Positions 35,701 through 44,992 of a stretch of 64,000 bases of DNA are shown one piece after another (positions within the stretch are counted from its first letter, which is position 1; the number at the start of each line of letters is the position of its first letter). The translations under genes were made by a program, and so were the position numbers. The notes under the pieces were generated by a model, which saw nothing but the letters and a program-made list of their open reading frames with translations, was not told where the DNA came from and made no database searches. The stretch spans positions 10,524,041-10,588,040 of the forward strand of contig CM038917.1 in NCBI GenBank assembly GCA_021904315.1, read 5' to 3'. Origin of the DNA: Sphagnum magellanicum (lineage: Eukaryota; Streptophyta; Sphagnopsida; Sphagnales; Sphagnaceae).

Positions 35701-37765
35701 CATTCTTATATTTGGGTTAGATCTAACCTTATGGCACATAAAGTGCCAAAATTGAGGATTGTGTATCATGAATTTTTGGACTACATAAGTTGTGGAGCAC
35801 AACCTTCATCACTTTGCACTACATCTGTCACAATATAATGCTCAGTACAACTTTTCATCAGAAACAGTGTTTTTTCTTTTTTTTCAATTGTATGATGTAG
35901 CTGAAGTGGTGATCTTCTATAAGACGATTTAGCCAAATTTGACGATAAAAAAGTACAAAAGAAAAAGCACTTAAGTGTAAATTTTGGGCTGCCTACTAGA
36001 ACTTAATATACAATCTGGCAATTTCCCAAAAACTACAAGATTTTCGCTGAAATTGGTGACTACAAACTCAAAAAAAAAAAGGAACAATTTCTTTTTTCCA
36101 CGATTTCAAAAAAGCAACTCTAGCAAAGACTCACCACAAATAAAATAAAATTCACAAACATTGCAATTGCTGCAAATGCAATTAATGTGTAACACCCATG
36201 TTTGGCGAAGAGGCTCTTATTTATGGTTAAAGCAACTGTCTTCACCACTCTCTGTATCACCTACACAAGAGAGAAGTAGAAAGAGGTATCAGATCATGTG
36301 ATTTAGTTCTTGGCACAATAACATTGTAATATCATCCATGATGCACTAACATTGCTTGGCAATGATAGCCAGACGGATCACAGCTAATACTAGAGGCAAC
36401 ATAAGTCAAGTAAGACCATAGAACCAGAAGTGGAAGAGGAGGTAGAGGATAATGGAGCAGCACCTAACACTGTGAGTAGTGACTCCTGAGGGGACCCTGA
36501 AGGGAGCCCTACTATGAACCTTTATAATTATTATAGCCTACTTGGGCATGCAATCACTTGGGAATGTGTGATTGGAGGAGCAGTTTAAGTTTATTTCAAA
36601 TATGATGCAATATAGTTTTGGTTTAAGATTAGAATCCATTTGTTCAGCTTATTGAAAGTAAGTGCAAAAATTCAGGTTGAACTTGGGTTGTGTTTCAAAT
36701 TGTTTCATCACTAAGAAAAAATTGTATGTAGTAGGAAATGGAAATTCAATTATCTCAATGTGCTTATTGTAGCAGTTTTGGATGGTTTACCTTATTTCAA
36801 TGACCTTTAAATTCTTGATTATTGAAGAACAACATGAACAAAGTGCTGTTAGTGTGTTCTTAATTTTTGGACAAATTACTTAAACATGTCTTTAGTGTAA
36901 AGAGACGCCAAACAATAAAGTTTGAACCCCGACTTCTTAAAACCATACATCAAGAACCCCCCCCCACCCCCCCCCCCCTCAATGTTTGAGAGGCACCAAA
37001 AAAATGCCATCACTTGGTGTCTTCTTCTCTGGGCATCCTATCTTCTGAGTTCTTTTATCTGTAATTTGGGGCTGTTTGCTGGCCTTCTGGTTGGGGTTTC
37101 TCTCACGTATGTTTGAGAGAAAGAAGATGGGAAAATCAGAAGTATGTCCAACTACTGAGCACAGCGTTCTTCTTACAATTTTATGATGTTCCATCAATTG
37201 TGAGTATCTCAAGAGGTATTTAGTATTACCCTAGTACCTTGGCTGGTTCAGCAACAAGGTGCCTAATAAAAAAATTTAAATTGTCATTTACTTTTGGCAA
37301 TAAAAATAAAAATATTTTACGAGTAGGCACTATACTAAATAATGAAGCTAGTGTGCTTGAAAGTTTATTTCAGGTTTTTGGCATAGAACGTAAATGTTTT
37401 CAGAATTTTAGACAATTCCAAAAATAATTAATCAGTGCCTAACAAGCCTGGGTACTGTACTGGCGATAAATTTCTAGAACCTATCAAAAGAGTGAGAATA
37501 TGCTATAAACAAAATGCCTCCAAAACTAACATCCAAGTTGATATTTGGCAGTTTTTCTTAATTCAAAAAAATTAAGATTTTTTCCCCATGAAATTGGAAA
37601 TATGGAACTTTTCTTAAATTCGCATTTTGTGAAATTTCGCACCAGAAAAAAAGTCTTTTAAGCACTTGCAATAATACTGCTAGCATTTATTTAATGCCTA
37701 GTTGCCAGGGAAGCCAAGTCAGGAATTTTTCTTTGGACATTTCTTTTCTGGAAAGGAAAGCAACT
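32563..37765 (-). repeat. Block C, copy C1: 5' flank of the intact ankyrin gene
   Basis: Collinear with 55865-60371 (C2), starting at 'tagacacccatatt' and ending at 'ggaaaggaaagcaactct'. The two diverge completely between about 36646-37680 in C1 and 59881-60290 in C2, then realign at 'taatgcctagttgccaggg'. The first 250 bases are GC-richer than the rest. Small open frames (for example 33613-33801) are shifted or broken in C2, so I call no gene. Confidence 0.85.
33888..34490. repeat. About 190-bp tandem repeats inside C1
   Basis: Three full units and part of a fourth begin near 33888, 34079, 34282 and 34455 with 'ttttttgaacacatgta' or a variant. They contain 'cggcaaatgtgtccaa', 'ccctagattgggg' and 'aagaatagga'. 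A detached partial unit lies at about 34915-35030. The same set is present in C2 near 57188-57760 and 58175-58300. Confidence 0.8.
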
Positions 37766-38127
37766 CTGAACTAAAAACAATGTTCAACATTTTCTGTGGA
37801 TGAAAGCAGAAACCCTAATTCAGCTATGTGGCAGAGGATGCCAAAGTTGTTGTGCTGCAAGGACGTTGAAAGTTCAGTTACTCGTTTTTCTGTTTTTGGC
37901 TTGGTTTGTTGTTTCATAGGTAGTTATTGTGGATTGGCTTAGGTGAGTTGGTTTCAATGATGGAGTGGGATTGTAACTTCATGTGTAACTTGATTACACA
38001 ATTACTTAGGGGTAAGTTGGGTGTAAGTAACTTTATGTGTAATTTGATTGCATAATTACTTAGGTAATTGTTTTATGGGGTAAGATGGATGTAGGATTCC
38101 ATAATGCATTGACTTATGTCATGTGCA

Positions 38128-38603
38128 CCATGTGATGTTGTTTCTTGTGATTAATTGTGGAATCACATGGGGAACCATGTGATGTTGTTTTCTTGTGATT
38201 AATTGTGGAATCACATGGGGAACCATGTGATGTTGTTTTCTTGTGATTAATTGTGGAATCACATGGGGAACCATGTGATGTTGTTTTCTTGTGATTAATT
38301 GTGGAATCACATGGGGAACCATGTGATGTTGTTTTCTTGTGATTAATTGTGGAATCACATGGGGAACCATGTGATGTTGTTTTCTTGTGATTAATTGTGG
38401 AATCACATGGGGAACCATGTGATGTTGTTTTCTTGTGATTAATTGTGGAATCACATGGGGAACCATGTGATGTTGTTTTCTTGTGATTAATTGTGGAATC
38501 ACATGGGGAAACCATGTGATGTTGTTCTTTGTGATTAATTGTGGAATCACATGGGGAATCATGTGATTTTGTTTTCTTTTGATTATTTGGGGAACCATGT
38601 GGT
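38128..38603 (+). repeat. 48-bp tandem array in the 5' LTR, about nine or ten units
   Basis: The unit contains 'gtgattaattgtggaatc' followed by 'atcacatggggaaccatgtgat', whose arms ATCACATGG and CCATGTGAT form a perfect 9-bp inverted repeat with a GGAA loop. Central units are identical and the end units are variant. The array stops about 45 bases before the TATA box, so it lies in the U3 promoter region. Long open frames on its minus strand arise only because 48 is a multiple of three. Confidence 0.95.
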
Positions 38604-38647
38604 GGATAGGTTTTAGGAAGTTTCTTGAGTTATTTCCTTTTGGTTAG

Positions 38648-38656
38648 TATATAAGG
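38648..38656 (+). promoter_or_regulatory. TATA box of the retrotransposon promoter (5' LTR)
   Basis: The sequence tatataagg follows the 48-bp array. Transcription would start near 38680, making the preceding part of the LTR U3. The same box is at 45861-45869 in the 3' LTR. Confidence 0.7.
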
Positions 38657-38936
38657 AGGTGTTTGTGACCTTGAGAAACACCTTCATTTTTTGTACAAAG
38701 TTATGAGATGAATACCAAGTTTGTAAAAATTAAAGTTTTGATTTTGGAAAAAGCTTTTGGTTTTTGAATAGTTTTGGGTATAGTTTGTGTGTAGTTCATG
38801 GAAGGATAATGGTGAGGTTTGCATAATCAAAAGTAAGGTGGGAGGATAGTTTTACAACCCAAAAACATAGTCTTCATAACTATGTAGAAATTATACATAG
38901 TTTCGGTCCTAAACCCGCTCGTGTAGTACATCTTTT

Positions 38937-38953
38937 TGGTTCCGTAACCGGGA
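38937..38953 (+). promoter_or_regulatory. Primer-binding site, tRNA-Glu-like
   Basis: Six bases after the 5' LTR the sequence is TGGTTCCGTAACCGGGA. It begins with the TGG expected to pair with a tRNA CCA end. The rest fits the complement of a plant tRNA-Glu 3' end as I remember it, with two mismatches in the middle. tRNA-Asp is a poorer fit. Confidence 0.6.
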
Positions 38954-38965
38954 CCCGAGTCTATG

Positions 38966-39180
38966 TTAATTGTGTTGTAAAATTTTGTTGAGAAACTTAA
39001 TTGTGTTGTGAAATTATGTTGTGAAATTGTGTTGTGCAATTTCATTGTGTTGTGGAATTGTGTTGTAGAATTTTGTTGAGAAACTTAATTGTGTTGTAGA
39101 GTTGTGTGAGAAACTTAATTGTGTTGTTGAATTGTGTTGAGAAACTTCATTGTGTTGTTGAATTGTGTTGTTGAAAATTT
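38966..39180 (+). repeat. Leader repeat of GAATTGTGTTGT-like units
   Basis: Between the primer-binding site and the first small ORF, 11- to 15-base units such as 'gaattgtgttgt' and 'tgagaaacttaattgtgttg' recur in a loose tandem array. It is T/G-rich with no open frame of note and would be part of the element's RNA leader. Confidence 0.75.
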
Positions 39181-39236
39181 AGTGTGAAGGAAAGAAAAGA
39201 AAAAAACAAACTATTTGTTTTGTTTTACAACAAGGA

Positions 39237-39560
39237 ATGCAAGGCAACTTGTTTATCCCCGAATCATGGATGGAAGTGGCCACATGGGTGGAGGAGATTC
39301 AACTTGTGGCGATGGAGATTACGAAGGGCAAGCCATGTCGAGTTGGGTGCACGATTCAACGTGTGAAGCAACATCATGAAGACCATAAACACGAATCATT
39401 CTATTTGACCCCAAGCTTGCTTTTGGATATTACTTGTAATCCTAGGCATGAACTAGAGTTGGATTTGTGGGAATCTGAGAAGATTCGCAAAGAAAAGTTG
39501 CAGGCGAGAAAGGAAAAAAAGATGGCACGTGTTAAGCCATATGAAAAAAAATGTAAATAG
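39237..39560 (+). CDS. Retrotransposon leader ORF 1 (107 aa), function unknown
   Basis: The first ATG-started frame after the LTR leader, ending TAG. The N-terminal half is mixed (for example ESWMEVATWVEEIQ). A CRVGCT segment and two His residues in KQHHEDHKHE follow. The C-terminal 30 residues are strongly charged and Lys-rich (KIRKEKLQARKEKK), which suggests nucleic-acid binding. I know of no family match. It lies upstream of gag, where most Ty3 elements have no gene. It may be a real accessory gene, a spliced leader exon or a chance frame; the element's youth means openness alone proves little. Confidence 0.45.
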   Translation: MQGNLFIPESWMEVATWVEEIQLVAMEITKGKPCRVGCTIQRVKQHHEDHKHESFYLTPSLLLDITCNPRHELELDLWESEKIRKEKLQARKEKKMARVKPYEKKCK

Positions 39561-39576
39561 AAGTCTATAAAGGACA

Positions 39577-39709
39577 GTGAGTGTTCTTGAGTAAACTTAT
39601 GTTCGTAAAACCTTGTTGAAGCCTTTAGACTTTTTATGAAAATAAAATAAAATAAAATAAAATGTTATAGGTTGTTGAAAGAAATAAAATATATATGTTT
39701 TATTTATAG
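39577..39709 (+). other. Possible intron between the two leader ORFs
   Basis: A good donor (CA|GTGAGT at 39577) and a T-rich acceptor ending TTTATAG at 39709 enclose 133 AT-rich bases that include an (AAAAT)n run. Splicing would leave the ORF 1 stop in place and move the ORF 2 start close behind it. It is a motif-level suggestion only. Confidence 0.25.
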
Positions 39710-39734
39710 GATTAGTGTTTTAGTGAAAACATTA

Positions 39735-40256
39735 ATGTCAACGTTAGGAGAAGCTCCTGACTCCCCTGGTACACAGTTTCCCGAAGATAGGCAACCAACC
39801 CCATCATTGACATTAGGAGTTGCTAGGCCAACACCACCTGTTGAAAGACCTTTGGAAGAGCCTGGGACTGTTGGTGAACCAAGTGTGGTAGTATCACAAC
39901 TACATAGACGACGAGAAGAATCTGGACCTCAACCCAACTCAGAACCTCCAAGGCAACGCCAAAGGACAATCACACAAGAACAACATTTGCTCATTTGGCT
40001 TAGGAAGAAGGATGCGACTCCAGATTACGCCAGAACCAATAACCTGCATGTCATGTGGAGTGGAGGTGTCATTGATACTCGTGATGGCCATGATCTTGTA
40101 AATGTTGTCTTTCAATCCAGGCATTTAAATAGGATAATGGCAGGATTGGAAATGTCTGGTCCGTTTAGAGATTTACATCGAGAAGATAGGGAGGAGTTTG
40201 TTATGAGTGCAATTCGGGCCCTTGGGAGTTTCCTTATTCACGAAGAAAGGTTGTAA
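39735..40256 (+). CDS. Retrotransposon leader ORF 2 (173 aa), possible detached gag N-terminus
   Basis: I take the ATG at 39735 (MSTLGEAPD) as the start; the open frame extends further upstream only through a non-ATG codon. Residues 1-80 are rich in Pro, Glu, Ser and Arg and probably disordered. Residues about 85-173 look folded, with a hydrophobic and charged pattern ([40 protein letters not shown]). The stop is 77 bases before the gag-pol ATG. In many plant Ty3 elements a variable region precedes the conserved gag core PxFxGxxxEDPxxFL; here that core begins only three residues into the next ORF. ORF 2 could therefore be the N-terminal part of Gag carried as a separate frame. This is inference from position. 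Confidence 0.5.
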   Translation: MSTLGEAPDSPGTQFPEDRQPTPSLTLGVARPTPPVERPLEEPGTVGEPSVVVSQLHRRREESGPQPNSEPPRQRQRTITQEQHLLIWLRKKDATPDYARTNNLHVMWSGGVIDTRDGHDLVNVVFQSRHLNRIMAGLEMSGPFRDLHREDREEFVMSAIRALGSFLIHEERL

Positions 40257-40333
40257 AATCTAAAGTGATAGTTGGCTAAAGAAATTAATTAGTTTGGTGT
40301 GTTTGTTTTTTTGGGAACAAGATAAGAACCAAT

Positions 40334-43300
40334 ATGGTTATTCCAGTTTTTAGGGGGAGTAAGGGCGAAGACCCTGAAATGTTTTTAAGGGAATATAAAC
40401 GGGCTTGTATTGGTACGGGGCTTAGGACAGCTACGGAATGGTTTAATTTTTTTCCTGAATTCTTAGAGGGTACTGCATCACTTTGGTTTGAACGACAGAC
40501 AGAAGAGTTGAAGGGATCATGGGTTGACATAACTAAGGTTCTAGTGAAGGAGTTTTCTGTGAAGAATGTCTACCAAAACTTAATACTTGAACTGAGTCAA
40601 CTAAAGCAGGGGGCTTTAGAGTCAGTAAGAGAGTATAAGGAGAGGACAATGACATTGCAAAATAAACTCCAAGGGTGTCTTAGGGCACAAGGTCATGAAG
40701 GAACTGATCCAATTTTTGCTGGAGTCAATGCCTTGGTACTAGAACACTTCACCATTGGTCTGTTGTCAGAATTGCGACAACAAGTGAGATACGAACAAGC
40801 GGCGACGTTCGATGAAGCAGCGGAGGTGGCCGAAAAGAAGGAGGTGAGCATGGAGGAAGTTCCACAACCAACTGCACAATCCATGGTGAAAACGGTTCAA
40901 TTTTCGACTGAACCAGAGGTGCGGAAGCATCCGGAAGTGAGCTCCCGCATGGAGTCGGCTATGGAGCAAATGATCAATCAAATGAACCAGCTAAGCCTCC
41001 ATCTACTTCAGCCAAGGACTAGTAAGAGCAGAAACGTGGAGAGGGACCTATTAACAATTCAATGTTACAAGTGTCGGGAGATGGGACATTATTCAAGAGA
41101 ATGTCCAAACTTGCCAGCCTTGGCTACCAGAGAGAATGCGAGTTCTTCTACTCGAAGGTTTTTTGTAGAGGAGAAGGGCAAAGTTCAAGTGCATTTAATT
41201 GAGCCGATAAGCGAGGGGCGAGAAAAGGCTTTGATGGGTTTGGAGAAGAGCCTCCAAATCCCTGAGGATGTGGTGGATGTCATGGCGCAAACTAAACGAC
41301 CGGTGGAAGACACTACTCATTTTGACACAAGCGTCAAGAGGTTCAAGGAGATGGCGAGAGCCCCAAAAGAAAAGAAAAAGAATCGGAGGCGGAGGTTTGG
41401 TTTCCAAGACTTTCCAATTTCTAGAGATTCTAGCCCTTATTCAGTGGTGAAGGATGTGGGATCACAGAAAGCAGACATCACCATTGGACAATTGGTGGCA
41501 ATGGTGCCGTCGGCTCGAAGGGAGTTGAGAAAAGGGTTGTCAACACCCAAAGTCCCAAAGGTGCCCACACCATTGAATGCCATAGCAGCTGAGCGCGAAT
41601 GTGATCCGATCATTGATGTGCAATGTAATGGATCAGTGTTGCGTGGAGTATTGGTGGATGGAGGGGCAGGGGTCAATGTGATGACAATTCCGGCAATGAG
41701 GTACTTAGGCTTGAAAATTGATAGGCCAGCCTCAGTAACCTTAAAGATGGCTAACAAACGAATTGTTAGGCCAGAAGGAGTCATTAGCAATGTTGTGGTC
41801 ACTGTAATGAAGGTTTCTACCATTGTGGATTTCCATGTGGTATTGGAAGAAGATGGGGCTTATCCAATGATATTAGGTAGGCCTTGGTTGACAAAGTCGC
41901 ATGCAAGGAACTATTGGGGCGAAGGATACATGACCATCGGAGTTCATCCTAACCGACAGAAGGTTCCATTTGCCAGTTTTGTGAAAAACTCTGGAGGGAC
42001 GAGTGAATATGAGGATGAATCAGAAACAGACCAAAGCTCTAGCTCTGAAGGGATTTACACGGATGATTCTAGTGAGGAGGAAGTAGGGTTATATGCTTTG
42101 GAGACAATCCCCAAGGTTGGAGCTTTGTCGGATCAAAGGGTTCAAGGGGATGATAACCAATCAACTCCATGCGTGTTTACAGAAAGAGAAGTCGAGGAGC
42201 GGCTAAGCAAGATTCAACTGGGACCAGACCTTCAACCGGAGGAGAGAAAGCAATATGAGGATTTACTACGTAAGTATATCCATCTTTTTGCTTTCAGCTA
42301 CAAGGACCTGAGGGAGGTCACCATGGAGCAACACAAAATTGAACTATTGCCAAATGCTAAACCAATCAGGGCCAAGCAAGGGAGGTGGAACCCAAGATAC
42401 ACGGCCATGGTGAAGGAAGAGCTTGACAAGTTGTTGGAGGCGGGGTTCATTAGGCCTGTGGAGACAACTGAATGGGTTTCTCCTGTGGTATTAGCATTGA
42501 AGAAGAATGGCAAGCTAAGGGTATGTGTCAACTACAAAGCTTTAAACAAAGTAACTAAGAAAGACCGATACCCTTTGCCATTTTGTAAAGAAATTTTGGA
42601 AGAAGTAGCAGGGCACGAGATGTACACATTTGGAGATGGGTACAGGGGCTACCACCAGGTGAAAATTGCTCCAGAAGATCAATTGAAGACCACATTCACC
42701 ACGCCTTGGGGGACATTTTGTTACACAGTAATGCCCTTTGGTTTGTGCAATGCACCAGGGACATTTCAACGTTTAATGAACAAGGTTTTTGATCCATTCT
42801 TGGGCCTTTTTCTACGGGTTTTCATTGATGACTTTGGAGTTTATAGTGATAGAGCTTCTCACCTTGCCAAACTTGAATTAGTTTTTCAACGCTTGGATAG
42901 TTCAGGAGTGACTTTAAGCCCTGAGAAAACCACAATTGGTTTTTCAGAAGGTAAGATGGTAGGACACATTGTGTCAAAGGATGGGGTAGCCACAGATCCC
43001 GAGAAGTTTGATAGGATTTCAAAACTTCCTTTTCCCACCACGAAGAAAGCCCTTCGAGGTTTTTTAGGGATGGTGGGATATTATCGCAGGTTCATACACA
43101 TGTTTGCAGCAAAAGCACGTCCTTTAACACGATTCTTGCGTGAAGATGCACCTGCACCAACGGAGGACGAGGTGTCAAGACGGGCATTCGAACAACTGAA
43201 GTCAGCTCTTCAAGTTGCGCCAATCCTTCGGACTCCAGATTGGAACAAACCCTTCTTAGTATATTGTGATGCATCTGGAGAAGCGGTGGGCAGCACCCTA

Positions 43301-44956
43301 TCACAATTGGATGAAAATGGGCATGACCATCCCATTCATTTTGCTAGCAGACAATTAACGTCAGCAGAGAAGAATTATACTGTGACCGAACAAGAAGGTC
43401 TTGCAGTTATTTTCTCTCTTAAGAAGTTTCGCCATTACTTGTTGGGGTACAAGGCCAAAATTGTGACAGATCACAAGGTTTTAACCTACTTGGTCAACAA
43501 GCCTAATCCAAGTGGTCGACTTGCGCGATGGCTACTCTTGATGGAAGAATTTGACATTGACATTGTTCATCGTCCAGGGAGGCGTCATGGCAATGTTGAT
43601 GGCCTGACAAGAGCATACGAAGGAGTGGGTGATGTTTCAGAGGATGACGACTTTCCAGATGCTGCAATCATGTCCATTAATGCGGAAGAAGCACCTGAAG
43701 AATACCGGGAGATCATTCAATACTTAGATGGCATGAAGTTTCCAGATAGAGCCACAAAGGCAGTACGAACAAGAATTGCGCATAAGAATCGAAACTACTC
43801 GATGATAGGCAATCAACTCTACTTCCAAGGAAGGGATGGTGTTTTACGACGGACCATTGGAAAACGTGACACCTCACGTCTTTTGTATGAGTTTCATGAT
43901 GGGTTTTGTGGAGGCCACTTTGCGGGACGAATCATTGCAGAAAAGATTTTGCAAGCAGGTTACTATTGGCCCACCCTCTTCAAGGATACCCACGATTATT
44001 GCAAGAGTTGTGATGTGTGTCAAGCTTATGCACAAAGGTCTACTGTAAGTGGCCCTTTACATCCCATACCTCCTTTAGGACCTTTTGAAAAATGGGGAAT
44101 TGATTTAATGGGCCCATTACCAATGACTAGAAGAGGGCATCGATTCATTGTAGTTGCCACAGACTACCTCACAAAATTTGCAGAAGTACGTGCCTTGAAG
44201 TCCTCAGTGAAACAAGAAGTAGCACGATTTCTATATGAACGAGTTTTTACTCGATTTGGGGCACCACTTGAAATTGTCTCTGATAATGGTCCCCAATTTT
44301 TGAGTGAGGTTGTGGAAAGCCTGTTAGCACGCCTTGCAGTGAAACATAGGTTTACCACTATGTATAAGCCTAGCACTAATGGCCTAGTTGAAAGAACCAA
44401 TAGGACATTGTGTTCCATGTTGGCAAAAGAGGCCGAGGTTCATGTGAACATTTGTGATTGGGATCTCAAGATTCACCATGTTGTGTGGGTTTACAACACG
44501 ACATACAAAACTGCCACAGGGTATTCACCTTTTCGTTTAGCTTATGGTATGGAAGCACTTTTACCCATTGAGCTAGAAGTAATGACTTTACGCACTGCCA
44601 CCACGATGAGGCTTCCTTTGGATGAATCCCAACGCCATCGATTGTTGCAACTTAACGAGTTGGACGAATTGCAGTTGAAAGCCTACCAATCCATTGAAGT
44701 TGCTCAGGCTCAACAAAAGAAGGCTTTTGACAAGAAGGTGAAGAAAAGGGAGTTCAAGGAAGGTGACCTTGTCATGATGTTTGACGCTCGACATCATCGC
44801 AGGGCTTACAAGAAATTGTTACCCAAGTGGTTTGGACCTTTTGTTATCAAGAAGGTGTTTGCTGATAATGGGTCTTATGAGCTTGGAAATGTTGATGGCT
44901 CACCATATCCAGATCGCGTTAATCATGACAAATTGAAGAAGGTTTTGGATATGTGA
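40334..44956 (+). CDS. Ty3-type gag-pol polyprotein (1540 aa)
   Basis: One uninterrupted frame from ATG to TGA. The gag core is at residues 1-200 (FRGSKGEDPEMFLREYKRAC). A CCHC zinc knuckle follows at C244, C247, H252 and C257. The aspartic protease centres on D442 (LVDGGAGVNVM), with DGGA in place of the usual DTG or DSG triad. The reverse transcriptase spans about 690-880, with catalytic D768 in GDGYRGYHQV and D832-D833 in FIDDF. RNase H includes D979 (VYCDAS) and D1046 (VTDHKVL). The integrase has a zinc-binding H1188, H1195, C1226, C1229 and a catalytic triad D1257, D1317, E1353 (spacing 59 and 35). A C-terminal DNA-binding tail reads LLPKWFGPFVI; no chromodomain follows. All key residues needed for activity are visible. 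Protease cleavage sites cannot be assigned. Gag and Pol share a frame, so their ratio must be set some other way. Confidence 0.96.
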   Translation: MVIPVFRGSKGEDPEMFLREYKRACIGTGLRTATEWFNFFPEFLEGTASLWFERQTEELKGSWVDITKVLVKEFSVKNVYQNLILELSQLKQGALESVREYKERTMTLQNKLQGCLRAQGHEGTDPIFAGVNALVLEHFTIGLLSELRQQVRYEQAATFDEAAEVAEKKEVSMEEVPQPTAQSMVKTVQFSTEPEVRKHPEVSSRMESAMEQMINQMNQLSLHLLQPRTSKSRNVERDLLTIQCYKCREMGHYSRECPNLPALATRENASSSTRRFFVEEKGKVQVHLIEPISEGREKALMGLEKSLQIPEDVVDVMAQTKRPVEDTTHFDTSVKRFKEMARAPKEKKKNRRRRFGFQDFPISRDSSPYSVVKDVGSQKADITIGQLVAMVPSARRELRKGLSTPKVPKVPTPLNAIAAERECDPIIDVQCNGSVLRGVLVDGGAGVNVMTIPAMRYLGLKIDRPASVTLKMANKRIVRPEGVISNVVVTVMKVSTIVDFHVVLEEDGAYPMILGRPWLTKSHARNYWGEGYMTIGVHPNRQKVPFASFVKNSGGTSEYEDESETDQSSSSEGIYTDDSSEEEVGLYALETIPKVGALSDQRVQGDDNQSTPCVFTEREVEERLSKIQLGPDLQPEERKQYEDLLRKYIHLFAFSYKDLREVTMEQHKIELLPNAKPIRAKQGRWNPRYTAMVKEELDKLLEAGFIRPVETTEWVSPVVLALKKNGKLRVCVNYKALNKVTKKDRYPLPFCKEILEEVAGHEMYTFGDGYRGYHQVKIAPEDQLKTTFTTPWGTFCYTVMPFGLCNAPGTFQRLMNKVFDPFLGLFLRVFIDDFGVYSDRASHLAKLELVFQRLDSSGVTLSPEKTTIGFSEGKMVGHIVSKDGVATDPEKFDRISKLPFPTTKKALRGFLGMVGYYRRFIHMFAAKARPLTRFLREDAPAPTEDEVSRRAFEQLKSALQVAPILRTPDWNKPFLVYCDASGEAVGSTLSQLDENGHDHPIHFASRQLTSAEKNYTVTEQEGLAVIFSLKKFRHYLLGYKAKIVTDHKVLTYLVNKPNPSGRLARWLLLMEEFDIDIVHRPGRRHGNVDGLTRAYEGVGDVSEDDDFPDAAIMSINAEEAPEEYREIIQYLDGMKFPDRATKAVRTRIAHKNRNYSMIGNQLYFQGRDGVLRRTIGKRDTSRLLYEFHDGFCGGHFAGRIIAEKILQAGYYWPTLFKDTHDYCKSCDVCQAYAQRSTVSGPLHPIPPLGPFEKWGIDLMGPLPMTRRGHRFIVVATDYLTKFAEVRALKSSVKQEVARFLYERVFTRFGAPLEIVSDNGPQFLSEVVESLLARLAVKHRFTTMYKPSTNGLVERTNRTLCSMLAKEAEVHVNICDWDLKIHHVVWVYNTTYKTATGYSPFRLAYGMEALLPIELEVMTLRTATTMRLPLDESQRHRLLQLNELDELQLKAYQSIEVAQAQQKKAFDKKVKKREFKEGDLVMMFDARHHRRAYKKLLPKWFGPFVIKKVFADNGSYELGNVDGSPYPDRVNHDKLKKVLDM

Positions 44957-44978
44957 TTCCGAGGACGGAATCCATAAT

Positions 44979-44992
44979 GAGTTTGGGAGTGA
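44979..44992 (+). promoter_or_regulatory. Polypurine-like tract before the 3' LTR
   Basis: The bases directly before the 3' LTR read 'gagtttgggagtga', purine-rich but broken by three Ts, in the position where plus-strand priming starts. It is weaker than usual. Confidence 0.4.

Larger units (their letters stand above)
37972..38930 (+). repeat. 5' LTR (959 bp)
   Basis: Starts 'tgtaacttcatgtg' and ends 'cgtgtagtaca'. It aligns with 44993-46143. Differences seen are G/A at about 38050 versus 45071, G/A in 'aaaccc[g/a]ctc' near the end, and four fewer 48-bp units than the 3' LTR. A TATA box sits at 38648-38656. Confidence 0.95.

Noticed and set aside
36955..36980. Poly-C runs near 36955-36978 and 48521-48538
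   Set aside because: Simple homopolymer tracts; their lengths are unreliable and no function is suggested.
38114..38598. Long minus-strand open frames (133 and 159 codons) in the 5' LTR, and 197 and 223 codons in the 3' LTR
   Set aside because: They arise because the repeat unit is 48 bases, a multiple of three. Two frames are open at once and the product is a pure 16-residue repeat.
38128..38603. Regular palindromic repeats that could suggest a CRISPR array
   Set aside because: Units are contiguous and identical with no unique spacers, and the array lies in an LTR of a plant-type retrotransposon.
39672..39734. Upstream extension of leader ORF 2 by 21 codons
   Set aside because: It starts with TTG, not ATG; the first ATG in frame is at 39735.
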